Shown: piece by piece, positions 50,807 to 60,941 of the stretch
Layout: every line of letters begins with the position of its first letter
Position numbering within the stretch: the stretch's first letter is position 1
NCBI GenBank assembly: GCA_052180195.1
Contig: CP197469.1
Direction: 5' to 3' (one strand)
Length of the DNA: 64,000 nt
DNA from: Gottfriedia sp002574545
GTDB taxonomy: Bacteria; Bacillota; Bacilli; Bacillales; Bacillaceae_G
Made by a program: the position numbers and the translations under genes
Notes under the pieces: generated by a model
What the model was told of the DNA's origin: nothing
The model's database searches: none
What the model saw: only the letters and a program-made list of their open reading frames with translations

Positions 50807-53800
50807 ATGGGGGAAAAGAGAGAAAAAAGTAAAGTACTTAAAAGTTTTACCGTTTTAGCTTTAACATCTAGTTTTATTTTGGGTTCTGTTGGTCAAGTAA
50901 CAAATGTGTCAAATGCAGCAAGTCCAAGTAAAGCGGAAGATATTTTGGCGAACCTAAGTCAAGAGCAAAGAGCGGCTCTTAAGCACCTTTCTACTAATGA
51001 AGAAACTGGTCTACAAATTAATTCTGATATTAACTTGGAATCATCAGAAGAAACAAAAGTTATTGTAGAGTTTGCCAATAAACCAGTTAAGGTCGCTCAA
51101 ATTGAGGCGAGTGTTGAAGGTAAAACTTTAACAAAAACTGATGCACAAAAATTAATTGATCAAGACCATGATACTTTTGCAAAAGATTTAGGGAAAGTTT
51201 TAACAAATACAAAAAGTAAAAAAGTAGATTATAAAATTAATCGTTCATTTAAACACGCATTCAATGGTGTGTCGATCACACTACCAGCAAATCAAATTCA
51301 GAATCTATTAAAATCAAAAGCAGTAAAAACAGTTTGGAGTAATGAGAAATTCTCAATTGATCCGCCTGCAAAAAATGAAGAGAACAAACAATTAAAAGCA
51401 GACGAGTTTAATGTAGCAAACTATTCTCCATATGATCAGCTAGATCGTCTACATGCAGAAGGCTATACAGGTAAAGGAATTAAAATTGGTATTTTAGATA
51501 CAGGTATGGATTATAACCATCCAGATTTAAAAGATGCATATAAAGGCGGATATGACTTTGTCGATAATGATAATGATCCGATGGAAACAACATATGAGGA
51601 TTGGAAGAAATCAGGACAACCTGAAGTAAACGGTTCTACTTATTATACAGAACATGGTACACATGTTGCAGGAATTATCGGTGGACGTGGAGTAGCTGAT
51701 AGTGATTATTCATCTGTTGGTGCTGCACCAGAAGCAGATCTTTATGCATATCGTGTACTAGGTCCATATGGTGGCGGAACAAGTGAAGGAATTATTGCAG
51801 GAATTGATAAAGCAGTAAAAGATGGTATGGATGTTATTAACATGTCACTTGGTGCATCTTTGAATGATCCACTTTACGCTACTTCAATCGCTGTAAATAA
51901 CGCAGTATTAAGTGGGGTAACGACAGTTATTGCAGCTGGTAATGATGGAGACGGAATGTATACATTAGGTTCGCCAGGGGCAGCTGCATTAGCTTTAACA
52001 GTTGGTGCTTCATCTGTTGCAATTGATATCTATCAATATGCCGGTGTACTGAATGGTAAAAACTACAATCTAAGACAATTAACGAAAAACTATAAAGATG
52101 ATTTATCAGCACTAAAAGAGAAATCGGTTCAACTAGTCGATGTAGGTCTTGGAGATCCAGCTGGTTATAAAAATAAAGATGTAAAAGGAAAATTTGTATT
52201 CATGAACCGAGGAGTTTATACATTAGACTCTAAAGTTGCATATGCTAAAGATCAAGGTGCTTTGGGTGTGATCATGGCTAATGATGAAGCAAACAAGGCA
52301 GAGGGAGCAATTCAAACATTCCTTGGTGAATCAATGAATGCAATCCCTTCATTCTCAGTTTCATTTGAAGAAGGTTCAGTTATTTCTGCAGCATTAAAAG
52401 ATGGTAAATCAGAATTTACATTTGGTGATTTCAAGAAGATTCAAACAGCATCTGATGAATTAGCAGGATTTAGTTCAAGAGGTCCTTCACGAGTCAATTA
52501 TGATATCAAGCCGGAAGTTACAGCACCTGGAGTATCAATACTAGCAACTGTTCCATTTTATGTTAATGATAAAAACGTTGATGGCTCAAAACCAGAAGAT
52601 TATAAATATGCTTATGCAAGACTATCAGGTACTTCAATGGCTACTCCTTATGTAGCTGGAGTATCAGCATTATTACTTCAATCAAATAAAGATCTTGAAC
52701 CAGCTGATGTAAAATCAATTTTAATGAATACAGCTGATCCTTTATCAAAAGATTATAGCGTATTTGAGATCGGAAGCGGTCGAGTTGATGCATATGAAGC
52801 AATCCATTCAAATGTAGAATTACAAGTAGTTGATAAAACACCGACAATCATTAATGGTAAACAAAAATTAATAGACGAATTAACTGGTGGATTTAGTTAT
52901 GGTTCAATTGGATTTGATAATAAAGATATTACAGAATCTCGCAAAGTTACATTGAAAAATAGAAGTGAAAAAGCGAAAACATTTAGTGTAAATGTTAAAT
53001 TCCAAAAGGGTACTAGAGGAGCTTTAGATGCGGCTAAAAACAATGTAACGCTAACTGGTCCTACTTCAGTGAAGTTAAATGGAATTAGTTCTAAATCAAT
53101 TAAGTTTGATTTAAACATTCCAAAAACAGCTGAAAAAGGCACATATGAAGGTTATATTGTATTTACAAATAATGCAGACCCTACTGAAGAATACCAAATT
53201 CCATTTGGTGGACGTGTTGTTAATGAAGGAATCGATTTCTTAAAAGCTGACCCATTATTTTCGACTGACACTAGCTGGCCAGCAAATGCATTTCCGTATC
53301 TTGGGTTTGAATTCTCATTAAAATCTCACATGAAGACGTTGGATGTTCTTTTAACAGATCCAAAGACAGGTGAAGATCTTGGTTTAGTTGGTTCATTTAC
53401 ACCAATCATTATCAATGATAATCAGTTGTATTATATTGGAAGAGGATTTAATTCGATTTACTTCCCATTTACAGGAGATTCGAAAAATCCAATTAGCAAT
53501 GAACCGAGCTTTGCTCAACCAGGTCATTATCAATTAAAGTTGGTTGGAACAAATGATAAAGGAAAAACGTTCACAAAAGTTTCTGATTTCATTTACGATT
53601 TAGCGCCACCGACTATTAAGTCTAGTTTTGACTCATTAGATCAAAAGGTAATTGAATATAATGATGGACAGTTTGATAAAAATGGCGAATTTTTATACGA
53701 CTTTAATATTAATTTAAATGACCCTGAAACAGATCAAGCAAATAAATTAGGTTTAGATGTCGATCAATCAAGCAATGCAGTTGTTTCATTTTATAACAGT

Positions 53801-54955
53801 CCATTTCCTGCAAATCCAATTAATACGGATAAAAACGGAAACTATTCTGACAAAATTTTAGTGAGAAAACAATCTGCGCCATTAGAAGTTTCGTTTTATG
53901 GTATTGATGCAGCAAGAAACTTTACTTCTAATCCAAGTAATAAGTTAAGTGTCACATTTGTGGATGAAAATTTACCGTACTACTATTTAAAAGCTGATAA
54001 GGAAGTTCTTAATACTGGTGAAGCTGTAAATTACACTGTTCGTTCGAACAATGTGAAAAATTTAAAAACAACTAAAATTACAATGAATAATTTTAATTAT
54101 GCTTCAATTGAAAATGTAGTAGTAAATGATGCAGTTAAAAAGTATGGTGATGCAGAGGTTAGTGTAAAGACTACACCAGCGAGTCACGTATTTACATTTA
54201 CTTATTTAGGAGATAAAGCGTTACCTGAAGATTTACCGTTATTTAATTTCGACCTAAAAACAGATAAAAAGTATGATAATGAAAGTCCTTACTGGTTTGG
54301 TATGAGTGCAACAACAATTGATCAAGCAAATGTTGAGACAAAAGATGTTTACACTTATATGGACAGATATAAACTAAAGCCAACCGTTTCTAGAATAGCA
54401 GGAGTACTACAAGTTGAAGGTGGATTAGATCCAGTTTCAGGTGGAATTAATTATGCTCTTGATCTAAGTAATGTCAACGCAAAAGTAAAAATTACGTCGT
54501 ACGATGGAAAAACAGTTACTGATGCGCCAATTTTAGATAAATATGGTTATTATGATGTAGATGGATTAAAACCTGATAAAGAAGCCTATACAGTAACAGT
54601 GGATGTACCAGGTCACTTTACGATGAACCAACAAGTTGTTTTATCAAATGAAATTCGTGGAGAAACTTTAGGTAAAATTTATAAGTATAGTCTAGCAACC
54701 GCTGCAGCTGGAGACGTTAATAAAGATAATGTAATTGATGTACTAGATGCAATAGCTGTACAAACTTACTGGAATACAAATAAGGCAACAGCAGACTTAA
54801 ACTTTGATAAAGTAGTAGATAAAAAGGATATGGACTTTATTGTTCAAAACTTTGGATTACAAAATCCATCTGTCGACAAAGCGCCAAAACCAAAAACTAC
54901 TTACAAAGGTGCAACTTTAGATAGTATTTTAAAGGATTTAGGTTTAGATAAATAA
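50807..54955 (+). CDS. Large secreted subtilase with PA insert and dockerin-type repeats
   Basis: This is a 1,382-residue secreted serine protease (S8, Vpr/C5a-peptidase-like). In order: signal peptide (about 1-37); inhibitor I9 propeptide (about 60-190); S8 domain with catalytic Asp231 (ILDTGMD), His283 (EHGTHVAG) and Ser610 (SGTSMATP); a PA domain inserted at about 440-540; Fn3/Ig-like beta domains (about 680-1250). A C-terminal dockerin-like pair of calcium loops (GDVNKDNVIDVLDA and ADLNFDKVVDKKDMD, about 1303-1350) follows, then the tail YKGATLDSILKDLGLDK. No sortase motif or membrane anchor is seen. All three catalytic residues are intact. It is the first of a tandem pair, downstream of an NprR-like regulator. 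Confidence 0.93.
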   Translation: MGEKREKSKVLKSFTVLALTSSFILGSVGQVTNVSNAASPSKAEDILANLSQEQRAALKHLSTNEETGLQINSDINLESSEETKVIVEFANKPVKVAQIEASVEGKTLTKTDAQKLIDQDHDTFAKDLGKVLTNTKSKKVDYKINRSFKHAFNGVSITLPANQIQNLLKSKAVKTVWSNEKFSIDPPAKNEENKQLKADEFNVANYSPYDQLDRLHAEGYTGKGIKIGILDTGMDYNHPDLKDAYKGGYDFVDNDNDPMETTYEDWKKSGQPEVNGSTYYTEHGTHVAGIIGGRGVADSDYSSVGAAPEADLYAYRVLGPYGGGTSEGIIAGIDKAVKDGMDVINMSLGASLNDPLYATSIAVNNAVLSGVTTVIAAGNDGDGMYTLGSPGAAALALTVGASSVAIDIYQYAGVLNGKNYNLRQLTKNYKDDLSALKEKSVQLVDVGLGDPAGYKNKDVKGKFVFMNRGVYTLDSKVAYAKDQGALGVIMANDEANKAEGAIQTFLGESMNAIPSFSVSFEEGSVISAALKDGKSEFTFGDFKKIQTASDELAGFSSRGPSRVNYDIKPEVTAPGVSILATVPFYVNDKNVDGSKPEDYKYAYARLSGTSMATPYVAGVSALLLQSNKDLEPADVKSILMNTADPLSKDYSVFEIGSGRVDAYEAIHSNVELQVVDKTPTIINGKQKLIDELTGGFSYGSIGFDNKDITESRKVTLKNRSEKAKTFSVNVKFQKGTRGALDAAKNNVTLTGPTSVKLNGISSKSIKFDLNIPKTAEKGTYEGYIVFTNNADPTEEYQIPFGGRVVNEGIDFLKADPLFSTDTSWPANAFPYLGFEFSLKSHMKTLDVLLTDPKTGEDLGLVGSFTPIIINDNQLYYIGRGFNSIYFPFTGDSKNPISNEPSFAQPGHYQLKLVGTNDKGKTFTKVSDFIYDLAPPTIKSSFDSLDQKVIEYNDGQFDKNGEFLYDFNINLNDPETDQANKLGLDVDQSSNAVVSFYNSPFPANPINTDKNGNYSDKILVRKQSAPLEVSFYGIDAARNFTSNPSNKLSVTFVDENLPYYYLKADKEVLNTGEAVNYTVRSNNVKNLKTTKITMNNFNYASIENVVVNDAVKKYGDAEVSVKTTPASHVFTFTYLGDKALPEDLPLFNFDLKTDKKYDNESPYWFGMSATTIDQANVETKDVYTYMDRYKLKPTVSRIAGVLQVEGGLDPVSGGINYALDLSNVNAKVKITSYDGKTVTDAPILDKYGYYDVDGLKPDKEAYTVTVDVPGHFTMNQQVVLSNEIRGETLGKIYKYSLATAAAGDVNKDNVIDVLDAIAVQTYWNTNKATADLNFDKVVDKKDMDFIVQNFGLQNPSVDKAPKPKTTYKGATLDSILKDLGLDK

Positions 54956-54966
54956 TGATGTAGAAG

Positions 54967-54997
54967 AAGGAAGCCAGCAAGATTGGCTTCCTTTTTT
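54967..54997 (+). terminator. Terminator of the first subtilase
   Basis: AAGGAAGCCA and TGGCTTCCTT arms with a 7-base loop and a T run, 11 bases after the stop. Confidence 0.88.
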
Positions 54998-55534
54998 ATG
55001 TATAAGGAAATTTGTAAAAATGATTAGTTAATTCATGAAAAAATTGAAAACATAACTGCCCCAAGACATGCTTTTCCTGTTGAACTCCTTATCCTTTTTA
55101 TCGTTACGTCCTAGACTTAATAAATATTCGAATAAAGTATTTTAAAATAATTTTTCCTTATTCTATTAATAAGAAAAAGCTATTATTTTGGGGTTTATTT
55201 AAAATGATTAAAAAGATAAATAAAAATAATAATAAGTTTTCGCGATGAATCTGATGTTTCTTTAAAAAATAGTAAAATTGGGTTATTTCGATAGTTTTTT
55301 ATGGAAGAATTTAGGCGAATCTTGTCGAATATAGAGAGAGAAATTTTGAAACTTAGGTAAATAAGGGGAATGATAACCCAATTGACCGAAAATTGAAACA
55401 AATTGATAATAAATGTAGAAAGTAAATTTGATGTAAAGAGTAAAATATGAAAATAAAAAGTAGTTTACTATTTTATCAATCATAGATCTTCATTGAATTT
55501 TACTTTAGATAAAGAATAGCCAGGAGGAAGAAGA
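54998..55534. promoter_or_regulatory. Upstream region of the second subtilase
   Basis: There is no supported gene. TTGGGTTATTTCG (55278-55290) and ATAACCCAATTGA (55373-55385) are inverted relatives about 95 bases apart. The latter is identical to a site ahead of the first subtilase. The former resembles GGGTTATTTTCG ahead of the M4 protease (8040). AGGAGGAAG precedes the ATG. Confidence 0.5.
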
Positions 55535-58500
55535 ATGGGGAAGAGAGTAAAGAAAAGTAAGTTAGTTTCAGGCTTTACTGTATTAGCTCTATCATCTAGT
55601 GTTGTTGTTGCACCGATTGCACATGTAACGAATGTTTCAAAGGCAGCAGGGAAAACGAAGACAGAAACAATACTTGCAAATTTAACTTCTCAACAACGAG
55701 CTGCTTTAAAACAAATTACAACGAATGAATCGACAGGACTTCAAATTTCATCAGACATTGACCAAACGTCTACAAAACAAACTTCAGTTATTGTTGAGTT
55801 TGCAAATAAGCCTGCGAAAGTGGCTCGAATTGAGGCACAAGTAGAAGGTAAATCATTAACTGAAGCACAAGCAGGGAAATTAGTTGATCAAGATCATACT
55901 ACTTTTAGTGCAGAAGTGGGACAAGTTCTAAAGGATGAAAAAAATAATAAGGTAGATTTCAAAATTAAGCGTTCATATAAACATGCCTTTAACGGTGTTT
56001 CAATGAGTCTACCAGCAAACCAAATTAAGAATCTATTAAAATCAAAAGCAGTTAAAACTGTATGGAGTAATGAGAAATTCTCAATTAACCCTCCGAAAGA
56101 ATCAGATAAAAATAGTGAGTTAAAAGCAGATGAGTCTAAAGTAGCGAACTATACGCCATATGATGGCTTGGATAAGCTACATGCTGAAGGCTATACAGGT
56201 AAGGGCATTAAAGTGGGTATTCTTGATACTGGTATCGATTACAACCACCCAGATTTAAAAGATGCTTACAAAGGTGGATATGACTTTGTAGATAATGATA
56301 ACGATCCAATGGAGACTACATATGCTGATTGGATCAAAGCTGGTAAACCAGGTACTGCAGATGGAGCTGACTATTATACTGAGCATGGTACTCACGTAGC
56401 AGGTATTATTGGTGGACGTGGTGCATCTAATAGTGAATATAAACAAGTTGGTGCAGCACCGGAATCTGATATTTATTCATATCGTGTACTTGGACCTGGT
56501 GGGTTTGGAACGACTGAAGCGATTATAGCAGGTATTGATAAAGCGGTAAAAGATGGTATGGATGTTATTAATATGTCATTAGGTGCATCGTTAAATGATC
56601 CACTTTATGCAACTTCTATTGCTGTTAACAATGCTGTATTAAGTGGTGTGACGACTGTTGTAGCTGCAGGAAATGATGGAGACAAAATGGATACACTAGG
56701 TTCACCTGGAGCGGCTGCATTAGCACTTACTGTCGGAGCTTCATCCGTTGCAATTGATCTTTATCAATTTAACGGAACTCAGGATGGAAATGAGTACAAA
56801 TTTAGACAATTAGCTCAAAACTACTCTGATAATGTAACGACATTAAAAGGAAAGAACTATCAACTTGTTGACGTAGGTTTAGCGAATCCATCTGATTTTA
56901 CAGGAAAAGACTTAAAAGGCAAGATTGCTTACATTCAACGTGGAACGATTGCTTTGATTGATAAAATTAAAAATGCAAAAGCAGCTGGTGCAGTTGGTGT
57001 ATTAATGGCTAATAACATTGATAACCAAAGTGAAGGAGCAATCCAAGCATTCATAGGTGAGTCGGTAGATGCTATTCCTTCATTCTCAGTATCATATGAA
57101 GAGGGATTAAAAATCACAGCAGCGGTTAAAGCAGGAAGAAATGAAGTTTCTTTTGGTGACTATACTAAGTTACAAACAGCTTCTGATGAATTAGCAACAT
57201 TTAGTTCAAGAGGTCCATCACGTGTAAACTATGATATCAAGCCAGAAGTAACTGCACCAGGTGTTTCGATTCTTTCGACTGTACCATTTTATGTAAATAA
57301 TAAAACAGACGATGGATCAAAACCTGAAGATTATAAGTATGCATATTCGCGCTTGTCTGGAACATCAATGGCAACACCATATGTCGCAGGTGTATCTGCA
57401 TTATTACTTCAATCAAATAAAGACTTAAAACCAGAAAATATTAAATCAATCTTAATGAATACTGCAGATCCATTATCAAAAGCATATAGCGTATTTGAAG
57501 TAGGTAGTGGACGTGTAGATGCATATGAAGCAATTCATTCAAATGTAGAATTAGAAGTAGTTGATAAAACACCAACGATCGTAAATGGAAAAGAAAAATT
57601 AATTAATGAGTTAACCGGTGGAATGAGCTTTGGTTCATATGGATTTGATAATAATGATATTGCAAGTTCTCGCAATGTTACGTTAAAGAATCGTAGTGAA
57701 AAAGCGAAAACATTTAGTGTTGACGTGAAATATCAAACTGGATTAAGAGGATCAAAGGATGCAGCTTCAAATAATGTTACATTAACAGGTCCTACATCAG
57801 TTAAATTAAACGGTATTAGTTCGAAATCAATTAAGTTTAATTTAAACATTCCAAAAACTGCTGAAAAAGGAACATATGAAGGTTATGTTACATTCACGAA
57901 TACGCAGGATCCAACTGAAGAATATCAAATTCCATTTGGTGTTCGTGTAGTTGAAGAAGGGATTAAATCATTTGATTTATTTAATCCAATGTATTCAAAT
58001 AAAATTACAAATCCAACTTATGCATATCCGTTTATCGATGCTAGTGTGTCATTAAAAACACATTTGAAATCATTAGATGTTATCATTCAGGACCCAACAA
58101 CTGGTCAAGACTTAGGTATTATTGGTTCATTTAATACACCAGTAATGAAAGAAGATGTCGTTTACAATGTTGGTCGACTTGTCGGTTCATATTACTTCCC
58201 ATTCACTGGAGATGCGAAAAATCCGATTAGTAGTAAATATGAATTAATTAAACCAGGTCACTACAAATTAAGACTAGTTGGTGTGAGTGAAAGTGGAAAA
58301 ACATTTGCTGAAGCAAGAGACTTTATGTTGGAATATGCTGTTCCGAACATGACTTCAAGCTTTGACAAGTTAGATCAAAAAGTTATCGAGTATAGTGATA
58401 GTCAACTTGATGAAAAAGGACAAATGTTATATGACTTCAACATTAACGTAAATGATCCAGAAATTGACGAAGCGAAAAAATACGGTATTAAAGCTGATCA

Positions 58501-59704
58501 ATCAGATAACACAATTGTTTACACGTATAATTCCTTCTTCCCATCATTACCAATTAACGTAGATAAAAATGGCGATTATACTGATCAAATCTTAGTTGAT
58601 AGCAAATATGCAGTATTACCTTTAACATTCTATGGAATGGATGCAGCATTAAATCCTACTTCACAAATTAGAGTCGCTTTTGTAAAAAATACAACTCCGT
58701 ATTATTACTTAAAAGCAAATAAACAAAACATTGTAACTGGTGATACTGTAAATTACTCAGTTAAAGCAAATAATATTAGTAACTTAAAAACTACTAAATT
58801 AACGCTTCAATTGAATAATACTCAAGGAATCATTGACAATATTTTAGTTAATAATGAAGTTAAAAAATATGGCGACGCTCAAGTTACAGTAAAAACATCG
58901 CCTACTACTTGGGATTATATGACACAATATGATTTTACTTTTACTTACTCAGGTTCAGCTAATTTACCAGAGGACATTCAATTATTTAATTTCGATGTTA
59001 AAACAATCGATAAATCATTTACAACAGGTCCAGCGATTAACTTCTCAGGTAACGGTGCATCTACTATTGATACATCAAATGTAGAAACGAAAAATGTTTA
59101 CACTTATATTGACGGTTACAATGTAAAATCAACAGTTTCAAAACTAACAGGTACAGTTCAAGTAGAAGGTACAAAAGATCCTGTAACAGGGCAAACAAAT
59201 TATGCGATCGATCAAACTAAACTAGGTGCAAACATTACATTAACATCCTATGATGGTAAAACTGTTTTACAAGCACCAGTTACATCAAAACAAGGTGATT
59301 ATGCTTTTGATGGTGTTAAAATAGACAGTAAACCTTATACGGTATCTGTTGATGTACCAGGTCACTTTACTATGCATAAAACTATGGAACAGTTAGTTGA
59401 TACTATTCGTGGTGAATTAGTTGGTAAGCAATTACGCTACTTATTAGATGTTGCACCAGCAGGTGATGCTAATAAAGATGATGTAATCGACGTATTAGAT
59501 GCATTAGCTGTACAAACTTACTGGGGTACAAACAAAGCATCTGCTGACTTCAACTTTGATAAAGTAGTTGATGCAAAAGATATGGATTATGTAGTTAAGA
59601 ATTTTGGATTACAAAATTCAACAGTTCCAAACCCTCCTAAAGCTAAAAAATCATATAAAGGTGCTACATTAGATAGTATCTTAACAGATTTAGGCTTAAA
59701 CTAA
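55535..59704 (+). CDS. Large secreted subtilase with PA insert and dockerin-type repeats, second copy
   Basis: This is a 1,389-residue paralogue of the preceding gene, colinear throughout and roughly 70% identical by eye, highest in the catalytic half. It has a signal peptide (about 1-38), I9 propeptide, S8 domain with Asp231, His284 and Ser611, PA insert, and beta-sandwich domains. Dockerin-like loops (GDANKDDVIDVLDA and ADFNFDKVVDAKDMD) precede the tail YKGATLDSILTDLGLN. Divergence is concentrated at about residues 860-1200 (beta domains), which may define different substrates or surfaces. The catalytic set is intact. The gene has its own upstream region and terminator, so it is probably transcribed separately from its twin. 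Confidence 0.93.
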   Translation: MGKRVKKSKLVSGFTVLALSSSVVVAPIAHVTNVSKAAGKTKTETILANLTSQQRAALKQITTNESTGLQISSDIDQTSTKQTSVIVEFANKPAKVARIEAQVEGKSLTEAQAGKLVDQDHTTFSAEVGQVLKDEKNNKVDFKIKRSYKHAFNGVSMSLPANQIKNLLKSKAVKTVWSNEKFSINPPKESDKNSELKADESKVANYTPYDGLDKLHAEGYTGKGIKVGILDTGIDYNHPDLKDAYKGGYDFVDNDNDPMETTYADWIKAGKPGTADGADYYTEHGTHVAGIIGGRGASNSEYKQVGAAPESDIYSYRVLGPGGFGTTEAIIAGIDKAVKDGMDVINMSLGASLNDPLYATSIAVNNAVLSGVTTVVAAGNDGDKMDTLGSPGAAALALTVGASSVAIDLYQFNGTQDGNEYKFRQLAQNYSDNVTTLKGKNYQLVDVGLANPSDFTGKDLKGKIAYIQRGTIALIDKIKNAKAAGAVGVLMANNIDNQSEGAIQAFIGESVDAIPSFSVSYEEGLKITAAVKAGRNEVSFGDYTKLQTASDELATFSSRGPSRVNYDIKPEVTAPGVSILSTVPFYVNNKTDDGSKPEDYKYAYSRLSGTSMATPYVAGVSALLLQSNKDLKPENIKSILMNTADPLSKAYSVFEVGSGRVDAYEAIHSNVELEVVDKTPTIVNGKEKLINELTGGMSFGSYGFDNNDIASSRNVTLKNRSEKAKTFSVDVKYQTGLRGSKDAASNNVTLTGPTSVKLNGISSKSIKFNLNIPKTAEKGTYEGYVTFTNTQDPTEEYQIPFGVRVVEEGIKSFDLFNPMYSNKITNPTYAYPFIDASVSLKTHLKSLDVIIQDPTTGQDLGIIGSFNTPVMKEDVVYNVGRLVGSYYFPFTGDAKNPISSKYELIKPGHYKLRLVGVSESGKTFAEARDFMLEYAVPNMTSSFDKLDQKVIEYSDSQLDEKGQMLYDFNINVNDPEIDEAKKYGIKADQSDNTIVYTYNSFFPSLPINVDKNGDYTDQILVDSKYAVLPLTFYGMDAALNPTSQIRVAFVKNTTPYYYLKANKQNIVTGDTVNYSVKANNISNLKTTKLTLQLNNTQGIIDNILVNNEVKKYGDAQVTVKTSPTTWDYMTQYDFTFTYSGSANLPEDIQLFNFDVKTIDKSFTTGPAINFSGNGASTIDTSNVETKNVYTYIDGYNVKSTVSKLTGTVQVEGTKDPVTGQTNYAIDQTKLGANITLTSYDGKTVLQAPVTSKQGDYAFDGVKIDSKPYTVSVDVPGHFTMHKTMEQLVDTIRGELVGKQLRYLLDVAPAGDANKDDVIDVLDALAVQTYWGTNKASADFNFDKVVDAKDMDYVVKNFGLQNSTVPNPPKAKKSYKGATLDSILTDLGLN

Positions 59705-59715
59705 ACAAATCATAA

Positions 59716-59757
59716 AAGCAGCCTTCTCCCGATTATTCTTTGGGAGAAGGCTTTTTA
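59716..59757 (+). terminator. Terminator of the second subtilase
   Basis: GCCTTCTCCC and GGGAGAAGGC arms form a 10-bp GC-rich stem around an 11-base loop, followed by TTTTT. Confidence 0.92.
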
Positions 59758-59870
59758 TTGATTTGAGCATTTCCTTAACTCGTGCAATCAATAAGCACTG
59801 GTAAAAATATACATAAAGAAATTCACTTTAGGTTAACTTAAAGGAACAAAGGATTTATAGGAGATTTTTT

Positions 59871-60941
59871 ATGAATAAAAAGTATATTTATTCAACTCAT
59901 ATTTATATCTTGCTTATTATGTCGACCGGGTTTATGTTGCATGTGTTTATCGTACCTAGTGTGTTGACATCAACTCATCGGGATTCTTGGGTTACGGTAA
60001 TTGCTAGTATCCTTCCTTTTTTAGTTTGGAGTGCTTTAGTTTTTTATTTATATAAAAAGTTAAATAATGAAGATATTTTGTCTGTCATGTTTAAAGTATT
60101 GTATAAACCATTAGCTTACATATTTTCAGCTATTTTTGTAGCTTACTTTTTACTTTCAGCTTTCGTTACATTTCGCTTTACATTAACTTGGGCTGATATA
60201 AACTATACACAAGATATTCCACAAATCGTCGTAGCGCTTTTAATTGCATTGATATGTTTCTATGCGTCAAGTAAAGGGATTCGTACAATTAGTACAGCTG
60301 CATTTTTAATTCTACCTCCTGTTGCTTTTTTTGGGTTTTTGGTTGGAATTGGGAATGAAAAGAACAAAGATTTCGAACTATTATTTCCTTTATTCGAAAG
60401 AGGATACCAAGATTTTTTTCATGGTTTTATTTATTCTTGTTCAGGTTTTTTTGAGATCATCTATATTTTATTTTTAACCTCCTTTTTGAAAGATAAAATA
60501 AAAGTAAAATGGCTAATGATTGTAAGTTGTATATTATTAATGTTAATTTTAGGACCATTAACAGGAGCGATTATGGAATTTGGACCACTTGAGGCAGAAA
60601 AAATGAGAAATCCTGTTTATGAACAATGGAAGATTTTAACCTTAGGTGAGAATATTACTAGATTAGATTTCTTATCAATTTATCAGTGGTTATCGGGCGC
60701 TTTTATTCGGATTAGTTTAAATTTGTACATCGGAAATTATATTATCAACTACAATGGACGGAAAAAATGGAGTTTGCCACTATTATCACTTGTTCTAATA
60801 GTAGCGGTAATGATTCCGTGGAACGATTCAGCATTTTATAATTTTTTGCAATTCTACTACTTTCCAATCAATTTAATTTTTTTATTATGTACGATGTTAC
60901 TATTTTTAATTATTACAAAATTAAAAGGTGATTTTGGATGA
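59871..60941 (+). CDS. Germinant receptor subunit B (GerAB/GerKB permease type)
   Basis: This is a 356-residue integral membrane protein with about 10 helices, of the spore germination APC-like family (GerAB, GerKB, GerBB). TWADINYTQDIPQIV and SKGIRTISTAAFLI fit the family pattern. It binds or gates the germinant signal in the inner spore membrane. ATG follows AGGAGA. The stop overlaps the A-subunit start by 4 bases (ATGA). Confidence 0.88.
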   Translation: MNKKYIYSTHIYILLIMSTGFMLHVFIVPSVLTSTHRDSWVTVIASILPFLVWSALVFYLYKKLNNEDILSVMFKVLYKPLAYIFSAIFVAYFLLSAFVTFRFTLTWADINYTQDIPQIVVALLIALICFYASSKGIRTISTAAFLILPPVAFFGFLVGIGNEKNKDFELLFPLFERGYQDFFHGFIYSCSGFFEIIYILFLTSFLKDKIKVKWLMIVSCILLMLILGPLTGAIMEFGPLEAEKMRNPVYEQWKILTLGENITRLDFLSIYQWLSGAFIRISLNLYIGNYIINYNGRKKWSLPLLSLVLIVAVMIPWNDSAFYNFLQFYYFPINLIFLLCTMLLFLIITKLKGDFG

